8,544 bases of DNA, taken from positions 1 through 8,544 of the forward strand of contig JBFLVQ010000420.1 in assembly GCA_040758525.1 (NCBI GenBank), in the 5' to 3' direction. This document shows positions 1 through 7,166 of this stretch, piece after piece. The stretch comes from JBFLVQ01 sp040758525 (GTDB lineage Bacteria > Acidobacteriota > Blastocatellia > Chloracidobacteriales > JADJPF01). Positions within the stretch are counted from its first letter, which is position 1. Each line of letters opens with the position of its first letter. The translations under genes and the position numbers were made by a program. The notes under the pieces were generated by a model. The model saw only the letters and a list, made by a program, of their open reading frames with translations. It did no database searches and was not told the DNA's origin.

Positions 1-1588
1 ATGTGCCTGGTATTGGTGCTACCGGTGTGAGGCTACTGCTATAGTAAGTAGAACGTACTCCAAACTCTGGCCTAATTATCCAGCCAGCTATGTCAGGTAA
101 TGCTAGCAGCAGTTTGGGCGAGGTATCAAAACGCTGTACCAATGTTGGTGTAATAAAATCAGTACGATTGCCAATCAGGTCTCGGCGATAGAGCCCTTCC
201 AGAGTAGCATCAAAAGATAGGTAGAGTGGCAGTGTGGTAATCTGCTGTCCATAACCAACCAGTTCCAATGAAGGAGAATGGCGAGTGTTAATATTAATAT
301 TTGAAGCATCTGTATCATCGAAAGCGACACGAGTGTTGAATAGTGCGTCGGTTTTGTTTTCCGCTAATAGATTAAAGCTGTAACTACCTGATGAGGTTGA
401 GAAGTTATTAGTAATATAGAGTTGAGAGCGCTTTTCAGGATTAAAGACCTGCTCAATATCACTAGCAAAAGCACGCCGAAAAGCTAGGCTGGTAGTGAAA
501 TCGACATCAACAGCAGCAAGAAAACCGCGTGGCAAGTATTGCACACCCTTGGCAAAAAAGAGTGTACCACCTTCATCGCGAGCATCTGTTGCAGTATTAT
601 CGCCAATGATGCGGTCGAAAACAGTAAAAGTGCCAATCTTGAGATTTGAAAGCTCATCAGTACGCACACGGAAAACTGATCCTATACCAATACCACGTTC
701 GGTATAGATATCACCACGTAACAATAGATCAGCACTACGCCCCAGCGTCTGGTAGTAGGCATTCTGGAAGAAACGCCCCTTTTGTGTAGAGCTTCCTGTG
801 GAAGGGATAAGGAAACCAGATTTACGCTCGCTACGGCCTAACGGTAACTGTACAATCGGTAGATAGAAGAGAGGGATATTTTTGACGCGAAATTTGCTAC
901 CACGTGCTGTCACCGACTTATCAACGCGTAACTTAGCATGTTCTGACTCAAAGCGCCAAATCGGGGTGGCCTGTTCACAAGCGGTAATACTAACACCATA
1001 GAGTTGATAAGAATCAGCCCCGGTCTTTTCTACTCGTTCGGCAATAAAATTGAGTACTGCACCATCAGCGGTTTGATCTGTGAACCCGGTCGCTTCGTAA
1101 AAGGTACCTTTACGATTATAAATATTAAGTGTGGCACGTTGTGCAGTAATACGCTGCTGTGGATCTGGATCGTAAATGACATTGCCTTCAGCTACTGCAT
1201 CGCCAGTAATGCGATCATAGATCACCTTGTCTGCTTGTAGTTTACTTGTGCCATATGTAATCACAACATAACCAGTGGCAATATAGGCATTACCATCTTT
1301 ATGCTCTTCATCAGCGGCAACCGACAGTTCATTGGAAGAGGCAGGATTTTCTTCACCCTGCGCTTTCTTGCCAATCGTCTCACGTACCTGTTTGCGCTGA
1401 GTGCGCGGTTGCTCTTTATCTGTAGACTGAGCCTGATCAATTGCATATTGGCTTAAGTAATGGCTAGAACCATTATTGCTAGGGGTAGATTCTGGTTCTT
1501 GGCCAGTTGTAGTAATAACAAATAGATGACCGACCAGTATTAGCAAGAAGAGTGCAAAGATGATGCGATGGCGCGTTAAAGCGTTCAT
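1..1588 (-). CDS. lptD: LPS-assembly protein LptD (OstA-like), N-terminal part, runs off the left edge
   Basis: LptD is the outer-membrane beta-barrel that, with the lipoprotein LptE, inserts lipopolysaccharide into the outer leaflet. I translated the open minus-strand frame from the ATG at 1588: 529 codons without a stop, so the C-terminal barrel lies outside the window. Residues 1-30 look like a signal peptide (basic MNALTRHR, then a hydrophobic stretch at about 9-25). Residues 30-98 are a polar, Gln/Ser/Lys-rich linker of low complexity. Residues 100-168 are an OstA/LptA-like jellyroll repeat (ATGYVVITYG, LQADKVIYD, AEGNVIYDP, ITAQRATLNIYNRKGTFYEATG in segments). The LptD hallmark follows at about 202-262: a Cys at 204 before PIW, then FRVKNIPLFYLP, QLPLG and RKSGFLIP. 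The rest has alternating beta-strand character. Cys204 is the only cysteine seen. The Shine-Dalgarno is weak (AAGAGA about 11 nt upstream). Family assignment is very secure. Confidence 0.95.
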   Translation of the reverse strand, partial: MNALTRHRIIFALFLLILVGHLFVITTTGQEPESTPSNNGSSHYLSQYAIDQAQSTDKEQPRTQRKQVRETIGKKAQGEENPASSNELSVAADEEHKDGNAYIATGYVVITYGTSKLQADKVIYDRITGDAVAEGNVIYDPDPQQRITAQRATLNIYNRKGTFYEATGFTDQTADGAVLNFIAERVEKTGADSYQLYGVSITACEQATPIWRFESEHAKLRVDKSVTARGSKFRVKNIPLFYLPIVQLPLGRSERKSGFLIPSTGSSTQKGRFFQNAYYQTLGRSADLLLRGDIYTERGIGIGSVFRVRTDELSNLKIGTFTVFDRIIGDNTATDARDEGGTLFFAKGVQYLPRGFLAAVDVDFTTSLAFRRAFASDIEQVFNPEKRSQLYITNNFSTSSGSYSFNLLAENKTDALFNTRVAFDDTDASNININTRHSPSLELVGYGQQITTLPLYLSFDATLEGLYRRDLIGNRTDFITPTLVQRFDTSPKLLLALPDIAGWIIRPEFGVRSTYYSSSLTPVAPIPGT

Positions 1589-1768
1589 TGACAGGCAATT
1601 CTCTTTACAAAAATTTTATTGAAACGAATCTTACCACGCGTGCTGGGCAAGCTCAACGAGGAGTACCGTTTCGGTAATGGAAGTATGATCTTAACCGCAT
1701 CTAAAGCCAACGGGAAGATTGGCCAGGCTTTCATCGATTGTTGCTCGTCTCTTATCACCAATTTAATG

Positions 1769-1774
1769 TATACT
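1769..1774 (+). promoter_or_regulatory. Candidate -10 hexamer for the permease gene
   Basis: TATACT at 1769-1774 differs from TATAAT at one position and lies 29 nt upstream of the chosen start codon, predicting a transcript start near 1781 and a short leader. No good -35 hexamer lies 16-18 bp upstream; the nearest TTG-type sequences (1738-1746) are too far. This suggests either an activator-dependent promoter or a chance match. Confidence 0.35.
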
Positions 1775-1797
1775 CTCGCCACACTATTTGTGGAGAG
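1775..1797 (+). promoter_or_regulatory. Imperfect dyad over the start region and Shine-Dalgarno of the permease
   Basis: CTC (1775-1777) plus CCACA (1779-1783) mirror TGTGG (1789-1793) plus GAG (1795-1797). There is one G/A mismatch (1778/1794) and the loop is CTATT. The dyad begins next to the candidate -10 and its right arm contains the GGAG that serves as Shine-Dalgarno. It could be a repressor operator. If transcription starts a little upstream, it could instead be a hairpin that hides the ribosome binding site. Confidence 0.35.
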
Positions 1798-1803
1798 ATG
1801 GCT

Positions 1804-3309
1804 ATGCTGGATCGTTTATTTCGTACCAAAAATCTAGACAACATTATTGACGAAGCGGAGAAATCGGAAAATAGCCTGAAAAAAGCATTAGGTGCTTTCG
1901 ATGTAGTGCTGCTTGGTATTGGCGCCATTATTGGTGCCGGTATCTTTGCCACCGTTGGTACAGCAGCGGCTGGATCAGCCGGGCGGCCAGGCGCTGGACC
2001 AGCTTTAATGCTCTCTTTCGTTCTTACTGGTATTGCTTGCGCTTTTACAGCACTCTGCTATGCCGAGTTTGCTGCTATGGTGCCCATCTCAGGAAGCGCT
2101 TATACCTACTCCTACGCTACACTAGGCGAGCTGATCGCTTGGATAATTGGTTGGGATCTGATTATTGAATATGCGGTCGGCAATGTTGCGGTGGCGATAA
2201 GCTGGTCAGGATATTTTACTGATCTATTGGCCGGCTTCAATATACACTTACCAGTCTGGCTTACCACTAACTACAGCACTGTTTATGGTCATACTAATCC
2301 AGAACTATCGGCGCGTGTATTAGCTGAAGCTCCACATATTTTGGGACTGCCAATTATCTTCAATCTGCCAGCAGTATTTATTGTGTTAGCAATTACTGCA
2401 GTGTTGGTGATTGGTATTAAAGAGAGTGCCGCATTTAATGCCTTGATGGTTGGTATTAAGATCCTTGTACTGCTATTTTTCATCATTATTGGAGCATTCT
2501 ATGTGAAACCAGCAAACTGGCAGCCGTTTGCGCCCAATGGTTTTACTGGTATTGCTGCTGGAGCGGCAATCATATTTTTTGCTTATATAGGCTTTGATGC
2601 TGTCTCGACGGTGGCAGAGGAGACGAAAAATCCTCAACGCAATCTTCCTATTGGGATAATCGGTTCACTGATAATCTGTACAGTCTTCTATGTAGTGGTA
2701 GCGGCTGTTATTACTGGAATGATACCCTACCAATTGCTTGCTACCCAGGCTGCTGAACCACTCACCGTTGCCCTCAAATACCATAGTTTGGATAAAGCGG
2801 CTGGTTTCGTCGCCTTTGGTTCAGTAGTGGCACACACTGCTGTGTTACTTGTCTTTCAGTTAGGCCAGCCACGTATCTTCTTCTCTATGGGGCGCGATGG
2901 TCTACTACCACCAGTCTTCTCACGTGTGCATAAACGCTTTAAGACGCCTCATATCACTACCATTCTTACAGGTGTAGCTGTTGCTGGTACTGCTGCCTTC
3001 TCTAGTATTGAGTCTATGGTTGACTTGACCAATATAGGTACACTCTTCGCGTTCATACTTGTCTGTGCAGGTATTCTTGTCCTACGTGCTAAAGATCCTC
3101 AACGACATCGCCCCTTCCGTGTACCTTTTGGACCTGTTATCCCAGTGTTGGGAATCATCTGTTGTATAGGATTAATTATCTATTTGCCACCCGCCTCTTG
3201 GGCACGCTTCGGTCTATGGTTGCTGGTTGGCTTGGTCATCTATCTGATTTATGGCCAGTTTCATTCCAAACTTGGCCGCCAGCAGCATTACATTAAAAAG
3301 AACAAATAA
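1804..3309 (+). CDS. APC-superfamily amino acid permease, CAT (cationic amino acid transporter/YfnA-like) type
   Basis: Inner-membrane transporter predicted to take up amino acids with a cation. The 501-residue length fits bacterial CAT/YfnA-type members with 12 or more membrane helices. Seen directly: a basic, charged cytoplasmic N-terminus (about 1-30); the first-helix substrate motif GIGAIIGAGIF at 38-48; CYAEFAAMVPISGSAYTY at 85-102; the helix with GWDLIIEYAVGN at 116-127; FFAYIGFDAVSTVAEETKNP at 258-277; and PRIFFSMGRDGLLP at 356-369. A 40-residue hydrophilic loop (about 145-185) sits between helices, as is common in CAT members. I chose the ATG at 1804 because GGAG at 1792-1795 lies 8 nt upstream and MLDRLFRTKNLD resembles family starts. 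An in-frame ATG at 1798 abuts the Shine-Dalgarno, and a TTG at 1738 precedes the likely promoter. The gene is monocistronic. Exact substrate is not readable from sequence. Confidence 0.93.
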   Translation: MLDRLFRTKNLDNIIDEAEKSENSLKKALGAFDVVLLGIGAIIGAGIFATVGTAAAGSAGRPGAGPALMLSFVLTGIACAFTALCYAEFAAMVPISGSAYTYSYATLGELIAWIIGWDLIIEYAVGNVAVAISWSGYFTDLLAGFNIHLPVWLTTNYSTVYGHTNPELSARVLAEAPHILGLPIIFNLPAVFIVLAITAVLVIGIKESAAFNALMVGIKILVLLFFIIIGAFYVKPANWQPFAPNGFTGIAAGAAIIFFAYIGFDAVSTVAEETKNPQRNLPIGIIGSLIICTVFYVVVAAVITGMIPYQLLATQAAEPLTVALKYHSLDKAAGFVAFGSVVAHTAVLLVFQLGQPRIFFSMGRDGLLPPVFSRVHKRFKTPHITTILTGVAVAGTAAFSSIESMVDLTNIGTLFAFILVCAGILVLRAKDPQRHRPFRVPFGPVIPVLGIICCIGLIIYLPPASWARFGLWLLVGLVIYLIYGQFHSKLGRQQHYIKKNK

Positions 3310-3363
3310 TCTCTTTACCTAAACTACGCAACTTTTTCACAAAAAATCCGATTATTTTGAATG

Positions 3364-3388
3364 AATAATCATTCAATGATTATTTTTT
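3364..3388 (+). terminator. AT-rich hairpin plus T-run after the permease
   Basis: AATAATCA (3364-3371) pairs perfectly with TGATTATT (3377-3384) across a TTCAA loop, and TTTT follows (3385-3388). It lies 55 nt after the permease stop and would act in plus orientation, but the stem is all A/T-rich and therefore weak. An overlapping competing stem exists: TTGAATGA at 3357-3364 with TCATTCAA at 3369-3376. Confidence 0.45.
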
Positions 3389-3445
3389 AGGTATGGATAT
3401 GGATATGGCAGAGTCAATCTGAGAAATTGACTATGTCAATTTTGT

Positions 3446-3483
3446 GCCCGTAGCAGAGATTCTGCTACGGGCAATTTCTTTTT
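3446..3483 (+). terminator. Strong intrinsic terminator between the convergent permease and protease genes
   Basis: GCCCGTAGCAGA (3446-3457) pairs perfectly with TCTGCTACGGGC (3461-3472), a 12-bp GC-rich stem with a GAT loop; T3445/A3473 can add a thirteenth pair. A T-rich tail with one C interruption follows (3475-3483). The T-tract is on the plus strand, so it fits the permease best, 136 nt after its stop. On the minus strand the hairpin starts 27 nt after the protease stop but is followed by an A-rich sequence. It may still slow minus-strand transcription, but is not a textbook bidirectional terminator. Confidence 0.85.
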
Positions 3484-3499
3484 ATCAAGCTCTTACTAG

Positions 3500-4837
3500 T
3501 TAGAAACCACTTGCATTAAGACGTCCACCAGTAGTACAGCGACCGCTTAGTGAAGAGGTTGGTACAGCACTATTCAAGATTGCACTCTTGATCTGTGCAG
3601 CACTTGCGCCAGGATGTGAAGCAGCATAGAGTGCTGCGGCACCAGTAACATGTGGCGTAGCCATAGATGTACCGCTATAGGCACCATAAGTGTTGCCGTT
3701 GTTACTACTGGGCAGTGTTGAGTTAATACTTGAACCAGGTGCGCCTATGTCTACAGTAGTAGCACCAAAGTTGGAGAAGGAAGATTTTGCTCCAGTGCTA
3801 GTAATTGAAGCCACAGCAATAATATTGCTGTTGTTATAGGTGGATGGGTAGTGCGGTGAAGAGTCATTGTTTGTACCGCTATTGCCAGCCGCAGCGATAA
3901 AGAGAATATTAGCTGCGCCAGCGCGTGAGATAGCGTTTTGTAGTGCTTGTGAGAAACCGCCTCCACCCCAAGAGTTGTTAGTAGCAACAATATTGAGACC
4001 ATGCCGCTGCTTGAGGTCAGTAATATAGTCAATGGCTCTGATCGCATTGGTGGTACTGCCACCGCTGGCGCCCAGGAATTTCGCCGTGATAATTCTGACA
4101 TTCCAGGATACTCCTGCTACTCCTATACCATTGCCACCACGAGCGCCCAGTGTACCAGACACATGTGTGCCATGATCATCGCCGGTGCCATCATAAGTTG
4201 AGTTGTTATTGCCGGCAAAATCCCAACCACGTATATCGTCTACAAAGCCATTGCCATCATTGTCACGGCCATCGACGGGATCGAATGGATTGGTCCAGAT
4301 GTTGGGACTGAGATCAGGATGATTAAATTTAACTCCCTCATCAATCACACCAACATAAACATTGCTTGAACCAACATTACCACGTGCCCAAGCTTCTGCT
4401 GCTTGACTACCAAAAGCATTGGCAGGATTGCTAGCATCACCATACATGCCATAGAGTTGACCATTGGTAAATATTGGATCATTAGAAGTGGCATCATGAG
4501 TGTAGATCCAGTTTGGTTCAGCAAAACGTACCGCAGGATTACTCTGCAGTTGTCGTACTGCTGCCATAACATCACCAGGAACTTTTGCTACTACTAGTTC
4601 ACTATCTCCTGAGAGCTTCATCATAGGTGTGAGAATGCGCTCAGACACACTTGCTAATACTCCTGCTAGGGCATTCTCCTCTGCGCCTGGAGCAGTAGCT
4701 TCATTGAATTGAATAATCACTTCATTAGGAACATACGCGGGTGTTCCTTCTACGCGTGCTTGTGAAGTGCTGCGTGAAAGAATGGCGTTGCTCAAAACCA
4801 GACCCAAAACTAACGTCAAGACGGTCGCTTTCTTCAC
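3500..4837 (-). CDS. Secreted subtilisin-like serine protease (peptidase family S8)
   Basis: Exported endopeptidase of 445 residues. Residues 1-27 are a Sec-type signal peptide (MKKATVLTLVLGLVLSNA, then SQA). Residues about 35-112 form a prodomain of the fervidolysin-like/I9 type (YVPNEVIIQF, ending in VRFAEPNWIY). The catalytic domain shows Asp166 (VGVIDEGV), His222 (DDHGTHVSG), oxyanion Asn319 (AAAGNSG) and Ser391 (GTSMATPHV), so the triad is complete. An Asp/Asn/Gly-rich loop at 186-201 (DPVDGRDNDGNGFVDD) looks like a calcium site, as in related proteases. The protein ends just after CTTGGRLN, with no C-terminal sorting domain. The residue after the catalytic Asp is Glu, where Thr or Ser is commoner. 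The start is GTG at 4837, chosen because AGGAGGAG lies 8 nt upstream; an ATG-only search would miss it. The protease has no same-strand neighbour close enough for an operon. Confidence 0.95.
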   Translation of the reverse strand: MKKATVLTLVLGLVLSNAILSRSTSQARVEGTPAYVPNEVIIQFNEATAPGAEENALAGVLASVSERILTPMMKLSGDSELVVAKVPGDVMAAVRQLQSNPAVRFAEPNWIYTHDATSNDPIFTNGQLYGMYGDASNPANAFGSQAAEAWARGNVGSSNVYVGVIDEGVKFNHPDLSPNIWTNPFDPVDGRDNDGNGFVDDIRGWDFAGNNNSTYDGTGDDHGTHVSGTLGARGGNGIGVAGVSWNVRIITAKFLGASGGSTTNAIRAIDYITDLKQRHGLNIVATNNSWGGGGFSQALQNAISRAGAANILFIAAAGNSGTNNDSSPHYPSTYNNSNIIAVASITSTGAKSSFSNFGATTVDIGAPGSSINSTLPSSNNGNTYGAYSGTSMATPHVTGAAALYAASHPGASAAQIKSAILNSAVPTSSLSGRCTTGGRLNASGF

Positions 4838-4929
4838 GGTTTTTTCTCCTCCTCTTCATTCCTTCAGTTCAATTTTTCTGGATTGTTACTATGGTGACTA
4901 TGTCCTGAATGGACCATTATTAGAGATTA

Positions 4930-4974
4930 TTTAGAGCAACTTTAAGGCCAAACTATAAATCTTCTCTAAAGTTG
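4930..4974 (-). promoter_or_regulatory. Mutually exclusive hairpin arms upstream of the protease gene
   Basis: The segment CTCTAAAGTTG (4964-4974) can pair through TAAAGTTG with CAACTTTA (4937-4944, 8 bp) or through CTCTAAA with TTTAGAG (4930-4936, 7 bp). The two pairings share bases and cannot coexist. The block lies about 95-140 nt before the protease GTG, so it would be in the leader if transcription starts upstream of it. It might be a switch or attenuator, but the region is AT-rich and chance is possible. Confidence 0.3.
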
Positions 4975-4994
4975 TTTTACTGCTTGAAATTACC

Positions 4995-5135
4995 TGCTAT
5001 CAAATAATCTTGCACAAATGGCTGTAGCTGCATAGCAAGTATCTAGTCTAAATGGGTATGGATCGTAAACTACTGTTTACATTGATCATGAGATCGCTAT
5101 ATACCTGCTAGGCGGTGCCAAGTTATTTGACAGCA
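4995..5135 (-). repeat. Long nested imperfect inverted repeat downstream of hyuA
   Basis: Outer arms 4995-5015 and 5115-5135 match over about 20 nt (TGCT-R-TCAAATAA, then CTTG and CAC) with one substitution and two single-base gaps. Middle arms 5033-5046 and 5097-5110 match at 12 of 14 (TAGCARGTAT core). The centre is a perfect 6-bp stem, GTAAAC (5065-5070) and GTTTAC (5075-5080), around TACT. All three are nested on one axis near 5072. In minus-strand RNA, the outer-arm substitution and one of the two middle-arm substitutions become G-U pairs, which favours a folded RNA in the hyuA transcript. It begins 3 nt after the hyuA stop. It could be a 3' stabilising structure, a small RNA, or the remnant of a miniature element. 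Confidence 0.55.
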
Positions 5136-5138
5136 AAA

Positions 5139-7166
5139 CTATTTAGCTTTATTTACAGGGAGCGAGACAATAAGGTTAGCAAATGGATCAACAATCAAAC
5201 GGCAGCCTATTGGCAGTAGAGTTGTAGAACTATATTCGACCACAATAAGTGGGCCAGTAAGTTTGCTGCCAATGGGTAAGCTTTCACGTTCATAGACAGG
5301 TACACGTTCAGCACGGGCCTGGAAATGGACAGTAGTTTGTAGAGCAGGAACAGGCTTACGTTTTGATGGGTGTTGACGGGTAATGGGAGGTTTTAGAGTG
5401 GCGCCGCTAGCGCGTAACCGCAAACTTACTAGTTCAACAGTGCGAGTTGTATCACAATAGCCATAGCGCCTTTCATGAGTTTTATGAAACTCGCTGATCA
5501 AACGATTTGACCAAGGGATATCAAGTTCAAAAGATTGGCCATGGTAACGCATTGCGGCACGGCGTTGCATACGCATCTGACGATAATTAAAACCTTCTAA
5601 GACAAGATCGCGTTTGGCCTGTTGCTCCATATCCATAAAGATTTTTTCTGCAGCACTGAGATTAAACTCCTCGGCTGTGAGCATTACTGTACGGGAATAG
5701 TCTTTTACAACATCAGCCATTAGCACACCTAATGCAGAGAGCGCACCAGGGGCAGGAGGAATAAGGATCTTAGGGATACCTAATGCGCGGGCAAGTTCAA
5801 TGACGTGTAGACCACCAGCACCACCAAAACTGACTAGCGTAAATTCACGTGGATCGTAGCCACGCTCGATGGAAACAGCGCGTAATGCCTGTTCCATATT
5901 TGTATTAGCGACCGTAACAACACCTAGCGCTGCACCAATAGCACTGACACGGCGTCCAGTAGCTTGAGACATGGCTACGGCCAGCTTTTCAAAAGCCTCT
6001 TCACTACGCTTGCGATCAAGTGTCAACTCTCCACCCAATAGACTGTCACGGCCAAAACGACCAAGCAATAGATTAGCATCTGTTACGGTTGGTTGATCGC
6101 CTTGACCATAGCAGACTGGGCCAGGTATGGCGCCGGCACTTTCTGGTCCTACTCTTAACGCACCACCAGCATCAATACGTGCAATTGAACCACCGCCAGC
6201 ACCGACAGTGTGAATATCGAGTACAGGAACGGCTACCGGTAGGCCAGCAATATGGGCTTCATTAGTGGTATGGGGCTCACCATCAATGAGCGCAACATCA
6301 GTTGATGTACCACCCATATCAAAAGTAATAATTCGATCATAACCAGCCGCACGTGCTAACAGACTGGCACCTAGTACGCCGCCAGCGGGGCCTGAGAGCA
6401 GTGTGCGTACAGGTTCGCGGCCAGCCACTTCAGCCGAGATTGAGCCACCACTCGATTGCATTACATGCAGAGTGGCATGCTTGTTAGGTGCTACATTAAT
6501 AAGATTATTATTAAGCGCAGCCAGATAACTACCTAACTTGGGTGTTAGGTAGGCATTAATAACTACCGTCGAGGTACGTTCATACTCGCGATATTCTGGC
6601 AATATTTCAGAAGAGAGCGAGACTGGCCAGGATCGATTCGAGAACATAGCCGCAACATGCTGTTCATGTTTTGAATTAACAAATGAGAAGAGTAAGCAGA
6701 TGGCAATCGATTCAACTGCAAGATTGTGGCAACGTTCAATGATCGAGCGTAGCTGCGGTTCATCACAAGGTATCAATATGCTGCCATCTGCAGTAATACG
6801 TTCTTGCAGACCAAAGCGTAATTCGTTAGGCACGAGTGGCGCAGGACGTATCACTTTGAGATTATAGAGTTGAGGTCGCGCTTGCCGACCTATCTCTAAT
6901 ACATCCTCGAAACCGGCTGTGGTGATAAGTGCCGTACGTGCGCCTTTACGTTCTAGCAATGCATTAGTAGCAACGGTGGTGCCATGTACAATGCTATATT
7001 GATCGCCACTAAGCGTTGTGCTGATCTGTCGCAAACCAGCCAAGATCGCTTCTGCAGGGTTATCTGGAGTAGAAGGAAGTTTGAAAGTGTATAGCTCACG
7101 GCTATGCCAGGCTACAAAATCAGTGAATGTGCCACCAGTATCAATGCCTATACGAATCTGCTTCAT
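5139..7166 (-). CDS. hyuA: Hydantoinase/oxoprolinase family protein, HyuA-type (ATP-dependent) subunit
   Basis: Subunit A of the ATP-dependent hydantoinase/5-oxoprolinase/acetone-carboxylase family, an ASKHA-fold cytoplasmic enzyme acting on cyclic amides or related small molecules. The 675-residue length is normal for a free-standing A subunit. Seen: N-terminal domain with GIDTGGTFTDFV (7-18), HGTTVATNALLER (61-73) and GFEDVLEIGRQARPQLYNL (85-103); central domain with SSGGSISAEVAGREPVRTLLSGPAGG (238-263, in part), FDMGGTSTDVALIDG (282-296), HTVGAGGGSIA (319-329) and PGPVCYG (348-354); later SFGGAGGLH (446-454) and APGALSALG (472-480); C-terminal domain with YHGQSFEL (541-548) and RRYGY (566-570). 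Its ATG overlaps the preceding stop as ATGA, and no Shine-Dalgarno is visible, so translation is probably coupled to the 86-aa gene. The usual partner hyuB is absent on both sides here. Substrate is unknown; hydantoin, 5-oxoproline or N-methylhydantoin are all possible. Confidence 0.92.
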   Translation of the reverse strand: MKQIRIGIDTGGTFTDFVAWHSRELYTFKLPSTPDNPAEAILAGLRQISTTLSGDQYSIVHGTTVATNALLERKGARTALITTAGFEDVLEIGRQARPQLYNLKVIRPAPLVPNELRFGLQERITADGSILIPCDEPQLRSIIERCHNLAVESIAICLLFSFVNSKHEQHVAAMFSNRSWPVSLSSEILPEYREYERTSTVVINAYLTPKLGSYLAALNNNLINVAPNKHATLHVMQSSGGSISAEVAGREPVRTLLSGPAGGVLGASLLARAAGYDRIITFDMGGTSTDVALIDGEPHTTNEAHIAGLPVAVPVLDIHTVGAGGGSIARIDAGGALRVGPESAGAIPGPVCYGQGDQPTVTDANLLLGRFGRDSLLGGELTLDRKRSEEAFEKLAVAMSQATGRRVSAIGAALGVVTVANTNMEQALRAVSIERGYDPREFTLVSFGGAGGLHVIELARALGIPKILIPPAPGALSALGVLMADVVKDYSRTVMLTAEEFNLSAAEKIFMDMEQQAKRDLVLEGFNYRQMRMQRRAAMRYHGQSFELDIPWSNRLISEFHKTHERRYGYCDTTRTVELVSLRLRASGATLKPPITRQHPSKRKPVPALQTTVHFQARAERVPVYERESLPIGSKLTGPLIVVEYSSTTLLPIGCRLIVDPFANLIVSLPVNKAK

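Larger units (their letters stand above)
1589..1803. promoter_or_regulatory. Divergent intergenic region between lptD and the permease
   Basis: This 215-bp gap must hold the promoters of both divergent genes. I see no credible gene in it: the short open frames on the two strands simply overlap each other and have no ribosome binding site. The permease side carries a -10-like hexamer and a dyad (listed separately). On the lptD side there is an AT-rich stretch around 1605-1625, but I could not pick a convincing -35/-10 pair there. GAAACG at 1621-1626 and CGTTTC at 1667-1672 are an inverted pair of unclear meaning. Confidence 0.5.
4838..5138. other. Non-coding gap between hyuA and the protease gene, rich in inverted repeats
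   Basis: These 301 bp have no credible coding frame. They must contain the end of the hyuA operon transcript and the promoter and leader of the protease. I see a strong Shine-Dalgarno at the protease end (AGGAGGAG, minus strand), two mutually exclusive inverted repeats at 4930-4974 and a large nested inverted repeat at 4995-5135 (both listed). No simple GC-rich hairpin plus T-run terminator for hyuA was found, and no protease promoter stands out. Confidence 0.7.

Noticed and set aside
1738..1803. TTG start 22 codons upstream of the chosen permease start
   Set aside because: It has no Shine-Dalgarno, lies upstream of the candidate -10, and the added residues do not resemble the family N-terminus; the ATG at 1804 has GGAG at good spacing.
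1619..1837. 72-aa plus-strand frame across the lptD/permease gap
   Set aside because: It overlaps the start of the permease in another frame, has no ribosome binding site, and is mirrored by an equally unconvincing minus-strand frame.
3391..3408. Short tandem repeat (ATGGAT twice plus ATGG)
   Set aside because: Too short to mean much, with no role visible between the two terminator hairpins.
3751..4101. 116-aa open frame inside the protease gene in another frame of the same strand
   Set aside because: The protease frame has complete catalytic motifs throughout; the other frame is a by-product of its composition with no start signal.
4991..5110. Direct repeat TACCTGCTA (4991-4999 and 5102-5110) as a target-site duplication
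   Set aside because: Both copies lie in or next to arms of the nested inverted repeat and are explained by it; they do not bracket the whole structure.
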